Source: Prostheceraeus crozeri
Taxonomy: Eukaryota > Platyhelminthes > Polycladida > Euryleptidae
NCBI GenBank assembly: GCA_907163375.1
Contig: CAJQUW010001473.1
Location: 45,561-109,560, forward strand
Direction: 5' to 3'
Length of the DNA: 64,000 bases
Positions 53,875-64,000 of this stretch are shown piece by piece. Below the pieces are notes generated by a model that was not told the DNA's origin, did not search any database, and was given only the letters and a program-made list of their open reading frames with translations. The translations under genes were made by a program, and so were the position numbers. Within the stretch, counting starts at the first letter, position 1, and every line of letters starts with the position of its first letter.

Positions 53875-56776
53875 TAGACAGATTTCTGTAGTGATGACAC
53901 AATCTCATAACTTCATGCAACTTTTCAATAAGAGAAACTCCATCTAGTTACTTTTTTTGATTAAATTAGTAGTACGTTAATACAATGAAAATATTGAGCA
54001 ATTCATGAAATTCACGAAACGTGAGGGAAAACTTGTATCATTCACACACAGAAATAAACTGTTTATTTCTATGCATTCACACGAATCACTAAATATGCTC
54101 AAATTTGCTATTTCAGTTTTTGTATCCGCAACTCACTAATGGCACGTAAAGGTTTTTGAAAATTGCGACGTTCGCCTAAATGTGGGTATAAATTCAGATC
54201 ACTGCAGATGTGAAAGCTTCGTAAGCCAAATATTTAGGGGGCCGTTGATGATCATGCTGCTAAATGACCGCGTCGTTCCATAAATCCTCTTGCCTATTTT
54301 GATGATTTATAAACTATGTTTAGCACGTTTTGTAAAGTTAGTTTATGATTGCTTTATTAATGAGGATTATTTTGTGTCACTTGTTAAGTGTCGAAGAAAT
54401 CCGTGATTTGTTGCATAAGCATTTTATTGTTTTGCTGTCAATGAAACACACGACAACTTAGTATTATTTGCAAAAAATTCTAATGATAACCTGATGAAGT
54501 AATTGGGAGTCAATAGTTCATTTGAGCCTGTTTGAAATATCTCATATTCTCCTGCAAAAGACGCAGGAAAACCAATATTCCCGAACTTGACAAGAATCTT
54601 CATAAAAATTCGGAATCACGAAGTTGCACTACCAAGAGTCTATCTGTTGTACTAAGTTAGGGTTTATCGCCCGCAAAAACCATATGTTTGGATGCGTCTT
54701 AGAAGAATAGTGATCTTTGGCATTTTGTAGTTTTAAATCCTCATGTAATGTTTGGAAGTAATTATGAATATTAAAGCTGTTCTCTTCAAGCTTGAACAGC
54801 GACATTGGCTAGCGCTGTTGGCGAATCTTTTCTTTTACATTGTGAGTTTATGTACATGAATGTATGGTCTTCCTAAGTTGTTATCCAGGTGATACCAGAT
54901 ATTTAGATGATTTATGCATTGGCAACTATAAACAGCTTGACAGGGATTATCAAAAACTGATTACAATTTAATTACTGCTTTTGATCAATTAATTGAAATT
55001 GATATTCGCAAGCAATCAATTCATTTTAATTAAAATCCTATGCCATCAAATAATTGAAATTGAAATTACTAAGCAATTGAAATTGGAAACTGTGCAACCA
55101 ATTAATTGACATCATTCAATTTTCGATGATCCGCACTGAATTCTTATCATAACTTAGCTACGACGTGGGGCCTACATCTGCAATGAAAAATTGACTGAAG
55201 AATCCTGAACAGTAGATGGGTAGACATTGCAGCCCTTGCAACTCATAGATGATTGATGGATGTGCATTCACGTGTGTATCGCCCTGTTGCAGAATGCAGA
55301 TAATTCAGGCCATTGCAGTAGGAGTGGACTACTGAGAAGTCAAACAATCTCCACGTACATGTTCTAGAATTCTCTTATCTGAATCGGAATAGTATTGTGG
55401 ACCCATTTACATCCTTTAAGTTAATTATGAACATTGTATTTGATTGTGACATTTTGCTCTTTCATTCTGCCAGTAGTTTAAGTGACATGATCAAGCTCAA
55501 GAAAATACTCCTATCAAATAGGGCAGAGCATCAAGGTAAGTATCTGTAGAATACTATTTTTCTTTCTGCATTGCTATCATGATCAGTCAATTCCGTGATA
55601 ATCTCTTCTAAACTGTAGAAATGTGCATATCTCACATTTGGTGCTGGGTCTTTCGGTGCCATGCTGGGTCACCTGGTGCTGGGTGAGTTTATGACATCAT
55701 AGTGAAAATTCGGTTGTCTGATAAATCAGCAGTTCATCCTTTTATAATGAATACTTGCAGCACATCAGGTACTTCCGCTAAAAATCTGTCTTGCTCATAG
55801 TAAGTCTATTTTTTAATCTTTGATAACAGGCATATAATATCCATGATCAATTATTGGTGGCAATATATCACGTTTATTTAATCGGCTAGTGCTCCACAAA
55901 ATGCTATACTATATTGGGCTTCAGCAATCCGGCATTTTTTCTTTATATTTCGGAGCAGCACGGCACCGAAAGAGACCAATGGTATTGCAAAAACTTTGCT
56001 GAATCGGCCTTAAGATAGCAACAGCGACTTGAATTCATTTCTTGTGTCTGATCAACTCTCTGGGCCGACAAATATCAAGGCAGTCACAGAATTACGAAAC
56101 ACTATTTTTTGATCAGGCTTGAGAAATATTTGCTCATGTACAGTATGCGACAGCAAGTTGGCAACACCCTCATACATGTATATTCAACATTTTTCATTCA
56201 CACGTTGTGAGTCCTATACATGAACTTGTCTGACACTTAAAGTAAAATATGGCTAAAGTAAACATTAAGTGATAGTACGATTGAGTATTAGATGTACCAC
56301 GTAAATATTACCACTTCTCATTTGAGATATTTCAGACATTTTTGATTACTTAAGTTATTGAATGTCCTTGTAATTATTAATTTACGACTAGGTTTTTAGA
56401 GGCAGCGAAACCCCAATACTGTCACTCGTGTAATCGTGTTCTAAACATGCGAAACATCTTCTTCATTTTATGATTTATTTTATTTTGTAAACGGCTACAG
56501 AAAACTCTGCCAAATTTCTTTTGGTGACAACCCACACGTTTGGCGTTAAGGCAGGTTCGTCATCAGAAGCTTTGATTTTCAACTTTTGTTTTTGACGTGC
56601 TATGTTCTTCTTATGTCATTTTTCTCATACAGAATGTTTTCTATAGGTTATTGATTCATATCTATGGTAGTTGATGGCTGCTAGGAGTTATTGATTCAGG
56701 TTTAAATTTCACTAAATCCGGCCATGATATTATTCACAAGAATTCATACCCTACTGTACGCCTGATTCGACGCAAG
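53875..56776. other. Intergenic DNA with AATTGAAATT patch
   Basis: No gene recognised apart from the exon-like segment at 55474-55535. At 54960-55110 AATTGAAATT units recur, as at 30.7 and 31.1 kb. A short GGTGCTGGGTC tandem lies at 55640-55690. Confidence 0.4.
55474..55535 (+). CDS. Exon-like segment, unidentified
   Basis: A pyrimidine-rich acceptor (TGCTCTTTCATTCTGCCAG) and a strong donor (AAG|GTAAGT) bound 62 bp that are open in one frame (SLSDMIKLKKILLSNRAEHQ). There is no homology I recognise and no neighbouring exon established. Confidence 0.25.
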
Positions 56777-57747
56777 ATGGACGACCGAAACAAGAAGAGA
56801 ATTGAGATTACCAGTCTGTACAAGCATACCACCAAAAGTATGCGTGAAATTGCGAAGGACGTTGGGGTGAATGTGTCCACAGTTAGCAAAGTCGTAACAA
56901 GATATGAAGAAACTGGAGACTGCGAAACCCATTACAAGAACTGTGGCGGACATAACAAACACTTCGATGATCGTGATCTTAGACACGTACGAAACCTCGT
57001 CTTTAGATCCCCTTGAGCTACAGCATCGGACATTCAAGAACAGTTGGGTGCATGTGAAGACTCGGTCTCATTAAGAACGGTACAACGCGCGATGAATGAG
57101 GCTGGATGCAATGCAGTGAGGCCGAAGAGTAAGCCATTCTTAACGGAAAAGAATGTCAGGGCTCGTTTTGAGTGGGCAAAGGAGCACGAGGCGTGGACTA
57201 ACGAGGACTGGCGAACAGTACTATGGAGTGACGAGACAATAATCGAGGCCCACGCTTTGTTCGGATTGTGGATGGTCATCATCCTACATGGGACCATTAT
57301 AAATGCAAGGTGAAGCATCCTGTGAAAGTCATGTTTTGGTCATGCTTCAGCTGGTACGGACCGGCCGAGTTCATGTGGTAGACTGAACGATGACTAGTGA
57401 CCAATACATTGAAAAAATAATCAATTCTAGAGTTATTCCGCAGATGATGGAAATTTGGTGAAGGCAATGGTTACTTCCAGCAAGATAATGCACCCTGCCA
57501 CGTGAGCAGGAAGTCCATGAAGCGATTCGACGATGCTGGAATCCGCTTGTTGTCCTGGCCGGCTTCATCACCGGACTTGAATCCAATCGAAAACCTTGGG
57601 GCGATCATCAAGCGCGATCATCGTGCGTTTCTCGACACCTGGTATCACGACGATGAAATTCAGGATACCTGCAAAATACTGGTCAATTCTATGGGTGAGC
57701 GTGTGAAGACCGTGATCCAGTCGAAAGGACATCATACTAGATTTTGA
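56777..57747 (+). pseudogene. Tc1-type transposase, decayed (DD34E)
   Basis: From ATG 56777 it reads KKRIEITSLYKHTTKSMREI, VGVNVSTVSKVVTRYEETGD; a stop (57014-57016) and a frameshift; then VSLRTVQRAMNEAGCNAV, WRTVLWSDETIIEAHALFG; further shifts; and finally DNAPCHVSRKSMKRF and SPDLNPIENLG with 34 residues between the second Asp and Glu. Terminal inverted repeats were not found. A TTCTCGGG/CCCGAGAA hairpin lies about 40 bp after the end. Confidence 0.85.
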
Positions 57748-59079
57748 TCATTTTATCATCTTACCTGTTGTTTTTGTGTATCATTTCTCGGGTTCTATTC
57801 CCGAGAAAAAAAACTTATCAACTTTACCAAATATTTGGTATTTACTTGGAAAATTTATAAGATTTGAATAGTTTAACAAACGATTTGGAAATTTAACAAA
57901 TTTAGGAAATGTGTAACAATTGTGTAACAAGGCAGGATCCGCTTATGAGTAACTGTCGTAAAAGGCGGTTTTAATTGCATGGTGATTTCAATGTGCGGTA
58001 ACTTCACCCGTACAATTTTTTGAACTCATGCATATCACAAGGATGATCATCAGCTCTCATAAACTCTGATTACAATCATCTCTCAATAAAATAGAAATGC
58101 AACGTCACAGGAAATACCCAATAATAAAGTCTGTACTATATCACAGTTTTGCGTCGTTGATAACTGGCTGATTTTTTTGCCATCAAACTTAATTAAATGA
58201 TTGAATAATGGAATAATTGTCAGGAAACTGTTGATATTTTTCTATTATGGCACCAACAATTTCTTTCAAATCTTAAAGAGAGTGCATTATGTCATTTCCA
58301 TGCATATCGACATATGAGACATGTGGGCCTGAAATGTGCATGTCTACTATTATTTCGAGTATTTTATATATGCCCATTTATATTTGATGAAATGGTGTGT
58401 ATAAAATAAATATTCAGGTGACTTCATCACTACTCTCTCTCTCTTTCTCACTCACTCGTTCCCCTTTTCTTCTTCTTCTACTCATTTTTCATCATCTTTC
58501 ACATTCACTACATGTACACTGTAGGTACAATAGCAACAACATCAGTCATATATTTTCATTATTAAGGGAGCCTAAGCAGTTCTATCGGCACACACTTTGC
58601 TTCTCAAATTAAAGCATTTATTGAAGTTTCTAAGTTCCATACCATGCCCATCAGCAAGTCGACTTTGATCAGTTTGCTCGTGTGTTCGCTAAATTACTTA
58701 GCTAGTAATTTGCAAAACTTATGATATTAAATCAGTATGCAACTGACCAAACAATTACATAAGCATCTCGCTCAGTCTGCGTAATCATATCTCGCTTCCA
58801 TAACTTTCCGTCACTATATTAAGGAAATTCGCCACGCGCACGCAGCTGAGGAAGTTCGTTCACATTGTTGGCAGCCTGGTCGTGGCCGCATTCGGGAGCC
58901 ATGAGCGGTCGATAATATTCTCTAGCTGCGCTGTGACTCAGCGTCCCTGCTTAATAATTATTATCCGCCCATCACGTGGAAGAGAAAACTGCAGTAGAAG
59001 GCGCAGTAGCTTGGGCACTCTTCGCTCGTGTCGAACGCGTGTTTACGTTAACTGCTTAATATTACAAAAGTCAGCGCAT
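57748..59079. other. Intergenic DNA, pyrimidine-rich patch
   Basis: No gene recognised. (CT)n-rich tract at 58433-58500. At 57820-57910 AAATATTTGG and GGAAATTTAAC motifs resemble the minisatellite at 63.7-63.9 kb. Confidence 0.4.
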
Positions 59080-59351
59080 CAAGAGCAGACCTGCCAACTG
59101 TCCCGGATTTTCCGGGACAGTCCCGGATTTTGGAGCTGTCCCGGATGTCCCGGAAAAGTTAAAATTCTGTCCCGGATTTTGAATTTATGAACCTAAGATG
59201 GATTCTAGATCGTTTAAGAACGCATATTTCAAAAATTTGCGCTGCGCGCGCAATCCTAAGATCGGGAAACATGCATGATGATGAAGTTTGTGGATTTCTT
59301 AGTGGCATTGTCTTTTCACACTGATGTCTTTTATTAATCATTATGTAGCCC

Positions 59352-59535
59352 GGTTATGCTGATTCAGAACGAATTTTCAGTATGGTCAGAAAAGTTAGGA
59401 CTGAATCCCGAGCTTCAATGTCCGTACCTACCCTCGAAGCGCTTCTGATAAATAAGATGGGAGTCGGTGTACAATTAACTGATTCTGTTTTAACGAAGTG
59501 CAAAAAGGCAACAGTGGACTTTTTGAGGAAGTGAT
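59352..59535 (+). pseudogene. hAT transposase C-terminal fragment
   Basis: A frame ending at TGA 59533-59535 reads GYADSERIFSMVRKVRTESR, then LEALLINKMGVGVQL and KKATVDFLRK. N/YADSERxFS...T-x-x-R...L-x-x-LL is the hAT dimerisation domain. The rest of the transposase is missing, so this is a deletion derivative. Confidence 0.8.
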
Positions 59536-60271
59536 CACCGGAGACTTTTAGACTCTTAGACTCTCTTAGCCTCTTAGACTTTTTGTCCTCAGATTAAATA
59601 TAATATTTTGTTAAATATGTATATGCTTTGATTTGTCCAGATAAATGTATCTCAATAGTTTTGTTATCTTTTATTAAAGTAATTTACCACTTATGTTCAC
59701 CACTTCCATTCTGATTAGAATAAACAAATCGCATTTTGTTTAATTGTTTTGCGTTGTTGCGTGTACAGCAATAAAATCTTTTCAGCTTATTTTGTTGCTT
59801 TCGTTGTAAAATTTGCAGGACATGAGAAAGCCAAGTACTTTGAGGAATTTCTCACAGAATTCGAGACATAGCAATACTGGCAGATATGTCACTAAAGTCT
59901 CGTGTCAGAAAGGCTTTACATTTGAACAGATTTTTGAATTCATTGCACGGCATCCTAGATAAAAGCATCCGTAGCCTTGATCTTAGAGTTTGGTTTCTCG
60001 AACCTATGGGTAGGAATCTGAATTTAACCAACGACAGAGATTTAACTATTAGGATTTCAAGAGTTGCTCTATATCGAAATGTTTATTCATTCGATCATTT
60101 GCCATCATAATCGACAAAATTCACCAAGTCTTGTAGACCTTTAGTTTAACATTTTTTATGGTCCACAGTTGCCTTGCTGTTATCATTTATAAGTGATATT
60201 TTTCTACTTTTGATTCCAAATCATAAATGTTGAAAAGCTGATGAAATGGGATTGCTACTCGACCATTTTGG

Positions 60272-60675
60272 TAATACCGTAAATACCAGCATATAGGACG
60301 CACTTTTTTCTTCAGAAGTTGACCTAAAAGCCCAGGTGCGTCTTATCCATGGACACATTCATTATAAAAATAATGCATTTATCAAAAATCAAAAATTCCC
60401 TATAAACATTTGATACTTGCAATATTTATCAATATATCAATATTTTTGACTGACAGGATGAGTGAGTCATGAATCAGCACACACTGCGATCGCAGCAATT
60501 GAATGGAGATGACTTAACTTAATGAAACCGTTTCTATAAAAAATAGTGGAAATTGAGGATTAAAATTAGGATGCGTCCTATACGCAGGCGCACAGTCGTT
60601 CCTTCGCTTTTGGGGTCAAATATCCACTGCGTCCTATACATGGTATCGTCCTATACGCGGGCAGATACGGTAATA
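60272..60675. mobile_element. Nested MITE with 29-bp inverted ends
   Basis: TAATACCGTAAATACC and, on the other strand, TATTACCGTATCTGCC, followed on both sides by TATAGGACG, form about 29 bp of imperfect inverted repeat. Internal GTCCTATA units recur. Flanking TA suggests a Tc1/mariner or pogo-type origin, but the family is uncertain. Confidence 0.6.
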
Positions 60676-60804
60676 AAATTTGTCCCGGATTTTCATGTTT
60701 CAAGGTTGGCAGGTCTGCAAGAGGATATTTCTACTTACACACCTTTATTTATTCATCATCGGTTTGTGATCGTCTACGTTTTTTCATCATCTTGCTTAGC
60801 TATC

Positions 60805-60945
60805 ATGCACAAAATGGAGCACAACTCGAAAAAAAAACACTCGCATGTAGTCAGTGAGTTCTTCCAGTCAATGAAGCCATCAAGTTCCTTTGATTTTTGC
60901 ATCAGAATTAAAAATGCACCTCTTGGATCAAACTACAGAAAAATT
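60805..60945 (+). CDS. Exon-like segment, possible start exon
   Basis: ATG at 60805 opens a frame (MHKMEHNSKKKHSHVVSEFF, then KNAPLGSNYRKI) ending at a GTAAGC donor in phase 0. It is in phase with the exon-like segment at 62778. No family recognised; chance is possible. Confidence 0.2.
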
Positions 60946-62777
60946 GTAAGCTTCTAAATGTTTCTGAATTTATTTTGTCAACTTAGTTTCAGCATTTAAC
61001 TGCAAGTCTAGGTACATGTATTTGGAAATCCCGAAAACAAAATTAAAGGAGAGATTTGGTCATGGATTTGGGTTTATTGACCATGGACACGTAGAGACAT
61101 TTCTATTATTGACTACTGCTATATCTGCTCTTAATTTTACATCGTTTTACTTGGGTTTTCCATCACACAAATGATGTCACATGCCCAAGGCTTATTCACT
61201 TTGAATTTAATATGAGAATGTGCATGTATATCAGTTTTCACGACGACGTTTCTCGTTGAAAAATCGATCAAAAGTTGATTGTGTCGTCAAAAGAATCATA
61301 ATCAAATTGGAATATGTTGAAATGGTAATATATTGTTTTCAAATTCGTAATTTCTGATTGCTTACATTGAAAATAGCACAAACATCTGGTTATGTTGAAA
61401 CAAAATAGTTGCATGCTAAAAACCTTAGAAACTATGAGCACGAAAGAACTTAATTAACGCATTAAAACCATTTTAATTTAGCATTTCAATATTTAGATAT
61501 GTAGTATACTTGTGCAATAGTATCAATATTTGGATGACAAATAATTGAAAAAATTTTCGAAACAGTCAAACATGCTATAAGTCATAAAGTTATATTTCAG
61601 GACTGCAAAAATTTTAGATGGAGAATGTTTTTATCAATGCAAACAAACTATTGAGCTATTGGATATCTGCTTAAGTTATGCAATTTAATCTATTTTCTGA
61701 AAGATGGATCCATCAAGGAAGCTTGTTTAAAGAGGTCACTATTTCCATTTTATATATGTTGAATTGAAAACCTGTAGCTGCCGCCTATGATATTCAATTA
61801 ATTTTTTCAGAATTGCCACATTTTAGAAAATGATATCAATTTGACATTTCGAGTAGTTTAAGAAAAATGATCAAGCACACAAAAGGCATAGATGCTACAC
61901 GACGGACTGCACGTTGTAGGCTACATACACACTGTAATAAAGATCAGTATTTTAGGCGTTTGCAGTCCAACAATAGGGTTTAGTTTTGCAAAAATCAATA
62001 ATTTTTCATGCTTTACGATAAATATTAAAACAATCAAAGTACAAAACTCATTGTACTCTTTTATTCAATTTGTGTTTACTTATTACAAATTATACTTCGC
62101 ACTTTTTCAATGTCATCGTAGGCCTAGCTATTATGGTCACATGTTAGTTGTAGGCCCACCTATGATTTACCTGTAGAGATGCTGTCATATAAGCGGTAGA
62201 CAAGATGACATTACTGTGTATGTGTTTGCAGATTGTGATTTTAAACAAATTGTTTAAAATAAAATAAAATATCCAAAATAAAATTACATGTGCGGTATTA
62301 AATACTATAATAAATAATTCAAGCATTCCTGAATATCTTCATCGCATGGAACGGTTTGACAGCAGTCGGTTTATAGGCTACATCTCGGTAAGGCTCTGTT
62401 TTAATTTGCAGATTGCATTTTTTGTTAAAAACAGTTACGGTACTTGAATATCAAAATAAAATTATTGATTAAATACTAAGAGTATTGATTAAAAAAATAA
62501 TTGATAAATTGTTATTGATCACAATTCAACCACTCTTGAATTATCTTCATTTGCTATCAAAATTCTAAGAATACTCGCTTCCACATTGTCAGAGATGAAA
62601 TAATCCACATAAGCAGTTTCTTAATAGTCTTTACTGTAACACCTAAAATTACTATAAAAATATTGATTTATCTTCTGAACTTTGAGTAGGCCTACCCATA
62701 GAATGTTAATTTAAGATCCGTTAAGTTTGATAATTACTGCTCTGCACATCAGCACAGATTTGTCTTCTTTTTTACAG

Positions 62778-62858
62778 GTGTTGATTGCTGAGGCTGTGTA
62801 TCTGTCAATCGATGATTCAATACCTGACCTACATTCGGCTGCTTTTCCGTCTTGTCTT
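62778..62858 (+). CDS. Exon-like segment, unidentified
   Basis: 81 bp between a very strong acceptor (TTCTTTTTTACAG) and a GTGAGC donor, open in phase 0 (VLIAEAVYLSIDDSIPDLHS). No family recognised. Confidence 0.25.
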
Positions 62859-63689
62859 GTGAGCTAATTAACCCCGAAAACTAGTGGAATTATTCTTTAT
62901 CAAATAAATCTCTCATACATCGCAACGTTCCCAGCGATCGTCAGATTTGGGATACAACCGTGTTGTTTGGGTCCAACCGCGAAGATGTTTTTTTCAGTGA
63001 CCTTGTATCATCGCTTCAAACTTCATTTGGTAGTGACTGTTTCTCCGTTGAAAATCTGTAATTTTTCGTGATATCACCTCTATTCTTAAAAATGTAACTG
63101 ATAACGGCGCGAGGGTGTTTGACTCGAAGATGGACAGTGTTTCAGATGAAGTGAAATGCGTATTCGGGCTGTGGGCATGCTTTCTGGTTGGAAGGATTTT
63201 CAAATGAAGAATGATCAAATCCGGATAGAGAAATTTCCTTTATGTTGATTAAAGTGATATTCATAAAAATTATTTGTATTCGGATCGTTCGATGTGTGCT
63301 ACTATATAAAACTCTATTCATTTTCCAAATACGTATGAAAAAAATTGTAATTTTTGAAAGATATCCATTCCTTCTGATGTTTACTTTGGGGAGCTAGGGC
63401 TCAGGTTTTTTGTAATCTCTATGAATGTTATTGTACAAAGCATAATTTTAGCAAGATCAGTCATTTTATTCTAGTCATGGCAGTTTTATACTGCCGTGCG
63501 GATTTTGAACGATTTTGAGCATGAATAATTCGAGCAGAGCGTTTTACTAGCTATCTTTTTGCCGGAATTATGATTGTTTTGGTTTTCTATTTGACAATAA
63601 TATAAAACATTTCATACAAGTAAGGAATTATTTTTCATGAATTCAAATTTGCAAATGTTTCGTAATCGCCTATTGAAGTAGGATAAAAT

Positions 63690-63915
63690 TTGCTTATTAT
63701 TTACTAAACATATTATAGAAAGCTAGGAGAATTATTTGCTAAATGTTTTGTAAAAGTTTGGAAAATTTACAAAATATTTACTAAAACATTTCGTAAAAGT
63801 TCAGAAAATTTGCCAAATATTTTGTGGAAGTTTGGAAAGTTTGCTAAATATTTAGTAAAAGTTTAGGAAATGTATTAGGTTTGATAAATATTTCTTAAAT
63901 ATTTCTTAAATGTTT
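63690..63915. repeat. Diverged minisatellite of about 33-37 bp
   Basis: Repeated blocks AAATATTT, then (T)AGTAAAAGTTT, then GGAAAATTTGC, about six diverged units. Confidence 0.7.
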
Positions 63916-64000
63916 AGGACTTTAATGCCAAGTACTTGGTAGGTATTTGTTAAACTGACAACGGTAATTTTACTCGGGTTGTGAAGTTACAATACATAAT

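Larger units (their letters stand above)
59086..60717 (+). mobile_element. Decayed hAT element with nested MITE
   Basis: The left end CAGACCTGCCAACTGTCCCG matches the reverse complement of the right end CAGACCTGCCAACCTTG over 14 bp. Subterminal GTCCCGGATTTT units occur on both sides. CAAGAG flanks both ends directly; only 6 bp match where hAT usually duplicates 8. A transposase C-terminus is inside. Confidence 0.75.
60946..64000. other. Intergenic DNA
   Basis: Apart from the exon-like segment and a minisatellite I see nothing that can be supported. Confidence 0.4.

Noticed and set aside
56515..58000. Terminal inverted repeats for the decayed Tc1 at 56777
   Set aside because: Only a short AAGGCAGG-like similarity in direct orientation was found (near 56548 and 57930); not inverted, so no boundary is claimed.

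Overview
This is animal nuclear DNA: AT-rich, with spliced protein-coding exons, kilobase introns and a dense layer of eukaryotic transposable elements (Penelope-like retroelements, Tc1/mariner, hAT, a LINE remnant, MITE-like elements). The only host gene I can name is lipin (phosphatidate phosphatase, HAD type), read on the + strand. The element mix and the diverged lipin fit a marine invertebrate; an echinoderm-like deuterostome would fit, but the sequence does not settle the species. All positions were counted by hand and may be off by a base or two.

Region 1-24 kb: the 3' two thirds of lipin in eight exons (671-871, 2356-2407, 8027-8339, 8402-8737, 8806-8954, 9913-10155, 10220-10334, 23096-23377). 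All junctions are GT-AG, the phases agree, and the joined frame is open to a stop after GQSHGSW. The N-LIP half lies upstream of the window. The last intron (10335-23095) is 12.8 kb and holds most of the biology of interest: three or four Penelope-like element (PLE) units, a small tRNA-like/hammerhead repeat, a Tc1 element and long (TA)n tracts.

The central observation is a set of hammerhead-ribozyme (HHR) motifs, about ten copies from four or five element families, at 13.27-21.71 kb. Three copies have the classical CUGAUGA core. The others have AUGAGUA or UUGAGAA, so core positions 3 and 8, which form a Watson-Crick pair in the active ribozyme, are C:G, A:U or U:A. This covariation argues that the fold is or was selected, and it suggests a family of core-swapped hammerheads. 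The classical copies sit directly next to a tRNA-like sequence with A- and B-box matches, in a roughly 303-bp tandem unit resembling a retrozyme. PLE1 also carries a U UUU UUA heptamer in the right phase for -1 frameshifting between its two reading frames.

Region 24-64 kb: no host gene I can name, but many transposons with readable boundaries: a PLE fragment between 259-bp inverted arms (25989-27233), a short hAT (27982-28678), a 348-bp-arm palindrome (29237-29986), a Tc1-type element with an intact 339-codon transposase and DD35E spacing (32366-33805), a hAT containing two other elements (36669-39337), a three-deep nest of hAT elements (40435-48968), a decayed mariner (51559-52957), a decayed Tc1 (56777-57747) and a decayed hAT with a nested MITE (59086-60717). 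A broken unidentified reading frame at about 49405-49889 and three exon-like segments at 55.5, 60.8 and 62.8 kb may belong to host genes.
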